From contig CANFWT010000028.1 in the NCBI GenBank assembly GCA_947450895.1, positions 1 through 32,659 of the forward strand: DNA of 32,659 nt, given 5' to 3'. Below the pieces are notes generated by a model that did no database searches, was not told the DNA's origin, and worked only from the letters and a program-made list of their open reading frames with translations. Positions 26,287-32,659 of the stretch are shown piece after piece (the stretch's first letter is position 1; every line of letters starts with the position of its first letter). Both the position numbers and the translations under genes were made by a program. Source of the stretch: Comamonadaceae bacterium (lineage in GTDB: Bacteria; Pseudomonadota; Gammaproteobacteria; Burkholderiales; Burkholderiaceae_C).

Positions 26287-26472
26287 GAATCAGGCAAACA
26301 CTGAAGCAGTGGCGGCGCCGGAACCCGGCAACGGGGGCGACAAGCTGCCCAGCGACTTTCTCATCGACGTTTCGCCATTGGCGCTACGTATGAGTAGCCC
26401 GTTCAACGCGGGTTACTGGCTCGCTGCCGCTTAATTAAAGCCTCAGCGCGTGCCGGCCAAGCGTCGGCGACC

Positions 26473-26504
26473 AAAAAAAGCCCGCTCTAGAGCGGGCTTT
26501 TTTT
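26473..26504. terminator. Bidirectional Rho-independent terminator
   Basis: A 32-base perfect palindrome has a GC-rich stem GCCCGCTC/GAGCGGGC flanked by seven A on the left and seven T on the right. It serves both the plus-strand ribonuclease-inhibitor unit and the minus-strand Bug-protein gene, whose stop is at 26526. Confidence 0.92.
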
Positions 26505-26525
26505 ATCACGCAGGCCCATCAGCCT

Positions 26526-27503
26526 TCAGTCCTCTTGCATGTGCGCCGAGCGCACGATGGGTTCTAGGCGCGCTTTTTCACTGGCCAGGAATTTGATGAA
26601 TTCGGTGCGGGTACCACCCACCGGGTCAATGCCCTGGGGCGTCAGGCGGGCACGGAGCTCGGGCGATTTCAGCGCCTGGTCCACCGCGCGGTTCATCTTT
26701 TCCAGAACCTCGTCGGGCGTTCCCTTGGGGGCAAACATGCCGGACCAGTGGCCAATGAATACATCGGTAAAGCCCAATTCCTGCGCCGTAGGGATGTCAG
26801 GCATGGCGGCAATACGGCGGTTCCAGGTGGACGCGAGCGCGCGCAGCTTGCCGCCTTTGATTTGGGGCAGTACCACCACACTGGCCTCAGAGGTGGCGTC
26901 CACTTGCTTGGACATTACCGCAACCATGCCTTCAGAGCCGCTTTTGTAAGGCACGATCTGAATTGCCGCGCCGGTCTTGAGGCGCAACATTTCCGCCACA
27001 AAATGTGGCGTGCTCCCGGTGCCGACGGTGGAAAAATTAATGCCTGCGCCTTGTTTGGAAGCAGCCACCAATCCTTTGAGGTCTTGCACAGGCGAATCCG
27101 CAGCCACCACGATGACCGAAGGGCTGACCGACAGCATGGCCACAGGCACCAGGTCATCGGGCTGGTAAGGCATTTTGGTTTTGATCAGGCTGTTGGTGAT
27201 CACGCCAGCAGCAGGCGTCAGAAAGGTATAGCCGTCGGGCGCCGACTTGGCCACCAGGTCGGCGCCCAGCACCGAGCCAGCACCGGGCTTGTTTTCTACC
27301 ACCACCGGCTGGCCCAGTTGCTTGGATACCCCTTCCGCCACTGCACGCGCCATCAGGTCGTTGGCGCCACCCGGACCAAAGGGAACCACAAACTTGATAG
27401 GCCGCGAGGGCCAAACGTCGGCGCTTGCGCCGCCCACCAGGGCCAGCAAAAGCATGCCAAGTGCGCTCTTGCGCACGCCGTGGAAACAGAAGAATGACTT
27501 CAT
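26526..27503 (-). CDS. Bug family (TctC) tripartite tricarboxylate transporter substrate-binding protein
   Basis: The 325-residue periplasmic binding protein captures carboxylates or related small molecules. A signal peptide of about 29 residues (LLLALVGGASA) is followed by the Bug signature: WPSRPIKFVVPFGPGGANDL, then VVENKPGAGSVLGADLVAKS and DGYTFL. Later conserved segments are PYKSGSEGM and the C-terminal GTPDEVLEKMNRAV. The start at 27503 has AGAGG upstream. No TctA/TctB membrane genes are adjacent, so it is an orphan receptor, common in Burkholderiales. The ligand is unknown. It lies downstream of rsmA on the same strand, separated by a small hairpin with a T-run, so it may have its own promoter. 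Confidence 0.92.
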   Translation of the reverse strand: MKSFFCFHGVRKSALGMLLLALVGGASADVWPSRPIKFVVPFGPGGANDLMARAVAEGVSKQLGQPVVVENKPGAGSVLGADLVAKSAPDGYTFLTPAAGVITNSLIKTKMPYQPDDLVPVAMLSVSPSVIVVAADSPVQDLKGLVAASKQGAGINFSTVGTGSTPHFVAEMLRLKTGAAIQIVPYKSGSEGMVAVMSKQVDATSEASVVVLPQIKGGKLRALASTWNRRIAAMPDIPTAQELGFTDVFIGHWSGMFAPKGTPDEVLEKMNRAVDQALKSPELRARLTPQGIDPVGGTRTEFIKFLASEKARLEPIVRSAHMQED

Positions 27504-27518
27504 GGAAAGACCTCTCTT

Positions 27519-27546
27519 GAAAAACACCACCCGCGCGACTTGGTGT
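27519..27546 (-). terminator. Weak hairpin plus T-run after rsmA
   Basis: On the minus strand ACACCA (27546-27541) pairs with TGGTGT (27529-27524) around an 11-base loop and is followed by TTTT. It lies between the rsmA stop and the start of the Bug-protein gene. The stem is only 6 bp, so the call is tentative. Confidence 0.35.
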
Positions 27547-27553
27547 GCACTGT

Positions 27554-28333
27554 CTATAGCTGTTGCACCAGCGCGACGAACTCGGCCACCGGGATTTCTT
27601 GCGCCCGGCGCTGCAAGTCAAAACTACCACTGAAATTGCGAGCTTCCAGCCAGCGCCCCAAGGTGTGGCGTATGAGCTTGCGCCGCTGGCTAAAAGCCAC
27701 TTGCACCAGCTCGCTCAACAGGGCCACATCGATCGGCGGTGGTGCCTGCGTGGGCACCATGCGGACTACGGCGCTGTCCACGCGCGGTGGGGGTTCAAAA
27801 CTCTGCGGCGGCACAAAAAGCACGTCCTCCATGGCGTAGCGCCACTGCAGCATCACGCTCAGGCGGCTGAAGTCCGAGGTGTCGGGCGCGGCCACCATAC
27901 GGTCGATCACTTCTTTTTGCAGCATGAAATGTTGGTCTTGCACCAGATCCACGCACTCCAGGAGGTGAAACAAGATCGGGGTCGAAATGTTGTAAGGCAG
28001 ATTGCCGACAATTCGCATTTTTTGCGGCACATTGACCACCCCACCGGGCCAGGATTGGGATGCCAACTGGCCAAAGTCCACGCGCAGCACATCGGACTCA
28101 ATTACCCGCAGCTGGGGGTGCGCGCGCAGGCGCTGCGCCAAGTCGCGGTCGAGTTCGATCACGGTCAAAGCGCCCAATCGCTCTACCAGGGGCTGGGTCA
28201 GCGCCGCCAGGCCAGGTCCGATTTCCACCACATGCTGACCCGGCACCGGCGCGATGGCGTCGATGATGGCGTCAATGATGCCGCCGTCGGACAAGAAATG
28301 CTGGCCGAAACGCTTGCGCGCGATGTGCTGCAT
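27554..28333 (-). CDS. rsmA: 16S rRNA (adenine(1518)-N(6)/adenine(1519)-N(6))-dimethyltransferase RsmA/KsgA
   Basis: The 259-residue SAM-dependent methyltransferase dimethylates two adjacent adenines in the 3' end of 16S rRNA during small-subunit assembly. The N-terminus is [11 protein letters not shown], motif I is [15 protein letters not shown], the acidic motif is VIELDRDLA, and the catalytic motif IV is GNLPYNIST. The C-terminal domain carries [16 protein letters not shown]. The length is normal. It lies 38 bases downstream of surA in the conserved lptD-surA-rsmA order. pdxA, found between surA and ksgA in E. coli, is absent. Confidence 0.96.
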   Translation of the reverse strand: MQHIARKRFGQHFLSDGGIIDAIIDAIAPVPGQHVVEIGPGLAALTQPLVERLGALTVIELDRDLAQRLRAHPQLRVIESDVLRVDFGQLASQSWPGGVVNVPQKMRIVGNLPYNISTPILFHLLECVDLVQDQHFMLQKEVIDRMVAAPDTSDFSRLSVMLQWRYAMEDVLFVPPQSFEPPPRVDSAVVRMVPTQAPPPIDVALLSELVQVAFSQRRKLIRHTLGRWLEARNFSGSFDLQRRAQEIPVAEFVALVQQL

Positions 28334-28371
28334 CAGTGCTGGTCCCGTGGGTGGGAGCGCGCGATCACCAC

Positions 28372-29679
28372 TTAGCGCGGCTCGCGGATTTCGACAAACG
28401 CGCGGCTGCGGATGTCGCGTTCCCAGCTGGCGTAGGCTTCCTCGGTGCGTTGGGCACGCAATTCGGCGCGCAGGCGCTCGCGCACCTGGGTGGGGGTGAG
28501 TTCGACGCTGCGTCGCTCCATCACCTGCAGCAAGTGCACGCCAAAGCGCGAAACCAGCGGTTGGCTGATTTCGCGCTCTTTGAGCCGGTCCATCACCGAT
28601 TCAAATTCCGGCACAAACATCCCCGGGCTGGCCCAGCCAAGGTCGCCGCCCTGGCTGGCACTACCGTCTTGTGAGAACTCGCGCGCCGCTGCCTCAAAGC
28701 TGGTGGTACCGCGCATGATGCTTGCGCGCACTTCACCCAGACGGGCCACGGCCTGCGTTTGGCTCAGCTGCGGGCTGCTGCGCAGCAAAATGTGGCGCGC
28801 ACGTGTCTGCGCCACGGTCTGCGCAGCGCCACCTGCGCGGCGCTCCACCACCAACAAAAGATGAATACCAGCATCCGAGCGCACTGGCTCGGACACCTGG
28901 CCCATGGCCAAAGCCTGGGTCGCGTTGACAAAAAGCAAGGGGTAGCGATCCGCGCGACGCAGGCCCAGTTGGCCACCGTTGGCGCGATCGGCTGCGGAAA
29001 ACTCCTTGACCAAAGCCTCAAATTTTTCCCCCGCGCGCACCCGCGCGAGCAGTTGCTGCGCCTGGACTTGCGCCTGTGTCACCTGGACGGGCGTAGGGTT
29101 TTCGGGCAGTGCCACCAAGAGGTTGGCGAGGTTAATTTCCTGCGCCAGCGGGTCGGCGTTGGCCGCTTGGCGCGCTGCCAAGGCGTTTTCCACCTCCGCG
29201 TCGGTCACCCGCACGCGCGACTCGACTTCACGCTCATGCAATTTGCCCAGCACAATTTGGTCGCGAATCTGCTCGCGAAAGGCCGACGGGGTGATGCCCC
29301 GCTGCGCCAGACTCTGGCGAAATTGGGGCAAGTCGAGCTGATTCTGGGCTGCAAGATTGGCTTCGGCCTGGTCAATCGCCGCGGAATCTGCGCGCAGCCC
29401 GAGGTCACGCGCCAGTTGGAGCTGCGCACGCTCGTTGACCAAACGTTCCAGAACCAGGGTCCGCAATTCATTGAGCGGTGGCAGCGGCAGGCGCTGTTGC
29501 GTCCGCTGTTCGGTGATCTGCCCGATTTGCGCTTGCAGCTCCGCGTTGGTAATCGGCTCGGAATTGACCAGCGCAACGATAAAGTCCCCCGCCTGGCCGC
29601 TTTGCGCCAGCGCAGCGCCAGAACCGCTCGCGAGCAAGGCAACAGTGGCGGCCACAGCGGCCAAGAAATGCAGTTTCAT
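28372..29679 (-). CDS. surA: Periplasmic chaperone and peptidyl-prolyl isomerase SurA
   Basis: The 435-residue periplasmic protein escorts outer-membrane proteins to the BAM machinery. A signal peptide (about 1-25, ending ALAQ) is followed by a SurA_N chaperone domain ([14 protein letters not shown] at the front) and two parvulin domains. The first shows [25 protein letters not shown] sequence, read as [14 protein letters not shown] and LRRADRYP. The second shows [28 protein letters not shown] and [13 protein letters not shown]. The start at 29679 is set by the signal peptide; the open frame extends 121 codons further into lptD without family character. It begins 5 bases after the lptD stop codon. 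Confidence 0.95.
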   Translation of the reverse strand: MKLHFLAAVAATVALLASGSGAALAQSGQAGDFIVALVNSEPITNAELQAQIGQITEQRTQQRLPLPPLNELRTLVLERLVNERAQLQLARDLGLRADSAAIDQAEANLAAQNQLDLPQFRQSLAQRGITPSAFREQIRDQIVLGKLHEREVESRVRVTDAEVENALAARQAANADPLAQEINLANLLVALPENPTPVQVTQAQVQAQQLLARVRAGEKFEALVKEFSAADRANGGQLGLRRADRYPLLFVNATQALAMGQVSEPVRSDAGIHLLLVVERRAGGAAQTVAQTRARHILLRSSPQLSQTQAVARLGEVRASIMRGTTSFEAAAREFSQDGSASQGGDLGWASPGMFVPEFESVMDRLKEREISQPLVSRFGVHLLQVMERRSVELTPTQVRERLRAELRAQRTEEAYASWERDIRSRAFVEIREPR

Positions 29680-29684
29680 GGTGA

Positions 29685-32039
29685 TCAGTCGTATAAGCGC
29701 TTGGTGCCGCCGCCTGCGTTGGGATCGCGCAGGTTCTGGTAATGCGAAATATTGGATGCTAGGGTTTTTTCCGGGCTCAGTCCGATGCGGGTGAAACCGA
29801 CAAACTCCAGCTGAAACATCAGACGTTGGTTGGCCGTATCGGTACTGGTTTGCACACGCTCCACCACGACTCGCCCGATCCAGCAACCTGCATCGTACTC
29901 GACGCCCAGCACGCTGTCGACGAGCCGACCTTCCTGCAGGCTGTAATTCAGGCGGCCCAAAGCGTAGTAACGCCCTTCCCCCTGGCCCTGACCGGCGCCC
30001 AGGCTCTGGCCGGCGTCGCCCCACAAGTCGTTGAGCGGCCACTGCCAGCTGGTGTCAATTTGCTCACTCAGGTCGCGCTGAAAACGGTAGGCGACATTGA
30101 ATACGCGGTAGTTGGAAGGGTTGTAGCGCGCGCCAAGCACCGAGCGCACAGACTGGTCAGTACGCCCGTTGTACTGCACGGTCGAGTCCACCACCCACCG
30201 CTCCGAAAGGTTGACTGACGCACCCAGCAATATATCGCTCACTCCGGAGGCAGCGCCGAGTGTGTCCGGGGTAAGGGTGACGTTTTGGTCCTCAAAGCGC
30301 AGGCGCTGCGCCACACCAAATCGCGCAAGCTGGGCACCGCTGTCAGGGTCAATGTAGCGGGTCGTCAAACCCAGGGTCAAGAGGTTGTTGTCTGCAATTT
30401 TGTCATTGCCGACGAAGGCGTTTTCGGTGTAGATCGTGGCGAAGTTGAAGTCATTGGCCCCCGTGTCGTAATTGGGTAGCATGCTTTGCTTGCGGTAGGG
30501 GGTGTAGACGTAAAACGCGCGTGGCTCCAGCGTTTGCACCACAGAGCGGCCCATTACGCTGGTTTCGCGCTCCAGCACCAGCCCACTGTCGAGGCTAAAA
30601 GTGGGCACGGTGCGGTCCGCAGTTTGGCTGCCCAGGTAGCTGGCATCGAATTGGTAGCCGCTGGTATGCAGTTGCAGCTTGGGCGTAAGAAACCCGGCCG
30701 GACGGATGATGGGATAACTGGCCTGCGCCAAGGCGAACACACGCTGCGCATTGGGCTGCAGGGTGAGCGTACGGTCCGACTCGAACTGCGTCAGGTCCGC
30801 ATCCAAGGACCAGTCCCACCCGGCGACGTTGCTTTGTCCATAGCGGGCGCTCCACTGCGGAACTCGGTCGTAAGGGGGAACGATGGGGGCGCTCGGGTCT
30901 TGCAGGGTTTGCCACTTCAGCACCTTGAGTGCGGAGGAAAAGTCCCCCCGCCCCCAGGAGGCCGTCAGGTCGGCGGGCAGGAGCCGCTGGGTGGCGCCGG
31001 CAATGGCGCTGCCCGTGTTCACCGCACTGCTGTTGGTGAAATCACGCCAGTAGTTGTCGTCACTGACCCGGTTGACATTGGCCGCCAAGGCGACATCGCC
31101 CAGAGGCGAGTCGACGGTGGCTGTATGGGTGATGGATGCTCCCCACCGATCGGCGTCGCGCAACTTGTCCTCGGGCATGTAACTCCACCGCGCTACGCCC
31201 GCGTAGCGAGGCTCGAGATAGCGAAATTCGCCCCCCAGATTGACGCCACGCGCGGTCATGAAGGTGGGCGTGACCGTGGCATCCCGGTTCGGCGCGATGT
31301 TGATGTAGTAGGGGGTCGAAACCTCCAGCCCGTTGGCATTGTCTAACCCGATGGTGGGCGGCAAAAGGCCACTTTTGCGTTTCTCCGTCAGCGGAAAACT
31401 AATGGGCAAGACATGCACCAGCGGCACGCCCTTGAAACTGAGCACTGCACTCTGGGCCTGGCCAATCTCTTCATCGTTGTCGATGTCAATCCGTGCGGCG
31501 GTCAATACCCAGTCGGGCAGCCAATCCGGGCCGGGCTTGCGCTTGCAGGTGGTGTAGGTCGCCTGGTACACCGTCATATGGGCGCGATCGGCAAAGTCAG
31601 CCCGCGCAGCCTGCCCATGGGCACCGTTTTGCCCGAACTCGTAACTAGGCGCAGTAAAAAAACCCTCAAATGCGTCTACTTGCAGCTCGAGGTAGGGGCC
31701 CTGGTACGTGTTGCCGCCGCGCTGAACCCAGACATGGCCGCTTGCTCGCGCTGTGTCGCTGGGCATGTCGTACGTAAGCCGGTCGGCGCGGATAATGGTG
31801 CTGGCCTTGCGCAGCTCTGCATCACCCTCCAGCACGGCGTCGAGATCGGTGCGGCTAGTCACATGGTCGGCCTGCAAATACACCGGAACCTCTGGCGCTG
31901 AAGCCGGCACGCCAGCGCCTTGGGCGTGCGCCAGGCAAACGCCACCCCAGCCCCCAACAAGCAGCAGCCACCTGCGCACGGCGCCCCAGCCGGCCTGGGC
32001 GGGCGGCCAAACGGGCAAATCGCGCGCGGAAGTAGGCAT
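29685..32039 (-). CDS. lptD: LPS-assembly protein LptD
   Basis: The 784-residue outer-membrane barrel, with LptE, inserts lipopolysaccharide into the outer leaflet. A signal peptide (about 1-40, ending AHA) is followed by an N-terminal OstA/LptA-like beta-jellyroll (VYLQADHVTSRTDLDAVLEG, then AELRKASTIIRADRLTYD). A large barrel follows with LptD signatures such as LPISFPLTEKRKSGLLPPTIG and EPRAFYVYTPYRKQ. The C-terminal segment is VERVQTSTDTANQRLMFQLE. Cys sites are few: CKRKP near 170 and CWIG near 720, fewer than in E. coli LptD. The start at 32039 is ATG; an in-frame GTG at 32060 is the alternative. surA follows directly. Confidence 0.94.
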   Translation of the reverse strand: MPTSARDLPVWPPAQAGWGAVRRWLLLVGGWGGVCLAHAQGAGVPASAPEVPVYLQADHVTSRTDLDAVLEGDAELRKASTIIRADRLTYDMPSDTARASGHVWVQRGGNTYQGPYLELQVDAFEGFFTAPSYEFGQNGAHGQAARADFADRAHMTVYQATYTTCKRKPGPDWLPDWVLTAARIDIDNDEEIGQAQSAVLSFKGVPLVHVLPISFPLTEKRKSGLLPPTIGLDNANGLEVSTPYYINIAPNRDATVTPTFMTARGVNLGGEFRYLEPRYAGVARWSYMPEDKLRDADRWGASITHTATVDSPLGDVALAANVNRVSDDNYWRDFTNSSAVNTGSAIAGATQRLLPADLTASWGRGDFSSALKVLKWQTLQDPSAPIVPPYDRVPQWSARYGQSNVAGWDWSLDADLTQFESDRTLTLQPNAQRVFALAQASYPIIRPAGFLTPKLQLHTSGYQFDASYLGSQTADRTVPTFSLDSGLVLERETSVMGRSVVQTLEPRAFYVYTPYRKQSMLPNYDTGANDFNFATIYTENAFVGNDKIADNNLLTLGLTTRYIDPDSGAQLARFGVAQRLRFEDQNVTLTPDTLGAASGVSDILLGASVNLSERWVVDSTVQYNGRTDQSVRSVLGARYNPSNYRVFNVAYRFQRDLSEQIDTSWQWPLNDLWGDAGQSLGAGQGQGEGRYYALGRLNYSLQEGRLVDSVLGVEYDAGCWIGRVVVERVQTSTDTANQRLMFQLEFVGFTRIGLSPEKTLASNISHYQNLRDPNAGGGTKRLYD

Positions 32040-32048
32040 GGGCAAGAA

Positions 32049-32060
32049 GTGACCAGTCAC
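32049..32060. promoter_or_regulatory. Short dyad in the lptD-amgK divergent interval
   Basis: GTGAC-CA-GTCAC is a 12-base dyad lying in the 45 bases between the divergent lptD and amgK starts. It overlaps the alternative GTG start of lptD. It could be an operator, but chance is a reasonable explanation. Confidence 0.25.
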
Positions 32061-32084
32061 AAAAAGATAGAAAATGGATTATCC

Positions 32085-32659
32085 ATGAGCCCCACTACCA
32101 CTCCCACCACCACGACAAGCTCCGTGGCTTGGTCTGACGCCCAACGCCAAGAACAATTCAAGGCCTGGCTGACCAGCCTGCACACCCGCTTCGCCCTGAA
32201 CCCGGCGAGCCTGCGCCTCGCCTCTGCGGACGCCAGCTTTCGCCGCTACTTGCGCATTGACACCACCGACGGCCGCCATGGTGCGAGCCTGGTCATCATG
32301 GACGCCCCGCCCGACAAAGAAAACTGCGCACCCTTTGTGCAGGTCGCGCAGCTGCTGCAAGACGCCCAACTGCGCGCTCCGCAGGTACTCGATTGGCACC
32401 AGGCCCATGGTTTCATGCTGCTCACCGACCTGGGGGCACGCACCATGATGCAGGTCATCGACCCCGCCGCACCACCGCCGCTAGACCTGTATTTGCAGGC
32501 CGTCGACATCCTCATCACCTGGCAAAAAGCCTCCCGCCCCGGCGTGCTGCCGCCCTACGACCACGCGCTGCTGCGCCGCGAGGTGGAGTTGTTCCCTCAG
32601 TGGTACATCGCCCAGCACCGCCAGGTGACGCTAGACGCCGCGCAGCGCAAGGTGCTCGA
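32085..32659 (+). CDS. amgK: N-acetylmuramate/N-acetylglucosamine kinase AmgK-like (3' end outside window)
   Basis: These are the first 191 residues of an aminoglycoside-phosphotransferase-fold sugar kinase cut by the window end. After a Thr-rich start (MSPTTTPTTTTSS), the N-lobe shows LRLASADASFRRYLRI, the lysine-strand-like SLVIMDAPPDKENCAPFV, and the hinge GFMLLTDLGARTMMQVI. The catalytic HGDxxxxN loop lies beyond the window, so activity cannot be checked. In Pseudomonas AmgK phosphorylates MurNAc at the anomeric carbon for MurU, and amgK lies divergent from lptD as it does here. ATG 32085 is the only suitable start; ATG 32074 meets a stop after four codons. Confidence 0.8.
   Translation, partial: MSPTTTPTTTTSSVAWSDAQRQEQFKAWLTSLHTRFALNPASLRLASADASFRRYLRIDTTDGRHGASLVIMDAPPDKENCAPFVQVAQLLQDAQLRAPQVLDWHQAHGFMLLTDLGARTMMQVIDPAAPPPLDLYLQAVDILITWQKASRPGVLPPYDHALLRREVELFPQWYIAQHRQVTLDAAQRKVL

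Noticed and set aside
26231..26434. 67-codon plus-strand frame overlapping the barstar end, finishing in NAGYWLAAA
   Set aside because: It begins inside barstar, runs through the hairpin at 26252-26286, has no ribosome binding site and no recognisable domain. A truncated gene remnant is possible but cannot be supported.

Overview
The window is about 32.7 kb of GC-rich bacterial chromosome. The protein sequences and gene neighbourhoods point to a betaproteobacterium of the order Burkholderiales, most likely Comamonadaceae (Rhodoferax/Polaromonas-like). The reasons are a topoisomerase III with an alanine/lysine-rich tail and SWIB domain, a Bug-family (TctC) binding protein, an lptD-surA-rsmA run, 7TM-DISM histidine kinases and strong G/C third-position codon bias. 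This taxonomic call is inference. No rRNA, tRNA, CRISPR array, integrase or complete insertion sequence was seen.

Layout, left to right. (1) 1-816 is the 3' part of topB, followed by about 590 bp without a gene that carries two REP-like palindromes in opposite orientation. (2) 1406-2959 holds a CDF-type metal exporter and a small lysophospholipid-type acyltransferase. (3) 2981-7517, minus strand, is a compact run tkt - gap - class I glutamine amidotransferase - YqhA-family membrane protein. (4) 7700-12033, minus strand, is a signalling block of two paralogous 7TM-DISM histidine kinases and a receiver-only response regulator. (5) 12127-14102 holds an old-yellow-enzyme reductase and murU. (6) 14461-15633, minus strand, is a beta-propeller lipoprotein of lower GC with gene-poor flanks, lying between murU and pepP. 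(7) 16195-20039 holds pepP and a TonB-dependent receptor. (8) 20386-22343 is a tight rubrerythrin - rubredoxin - rubredoxin reductase operon, followed by maeB and a DUF6172-type gene. (9) 25432-26252 is a secreted barnase/RNase Sa-type ribonuclease with its barstar-type inhibitor, ending before a perfect bidirectional terminator. (10) 26526-32039, minus strand, holds a Bug solute-binding protein, rsmA, surA and lptD, with amgK divergent and cut by the window end.

Functional connections. tkt and gap supply central carbon and pentose interconversion. maeB links malate to pyruvate. lptD and surA build the outer membrane, and amgK and murU belong to one cell-wall sugar recycling route although they lie about 18 kb apart here. 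The three rubrerythrin-operon genes form a complete electron chain from NAD(P)H to peroxide. The ribonuclease/inhibitor pair and the lipoprotein region look like the most accessory parts of the window. The items most worth following up are the tandem kinase block with its receiver-only regulator, the ribonuclease/barstar pair, the rubrerythrin operon, and a recurrent pattern of GC-rich hairpins placed within a few bases of stop codons.
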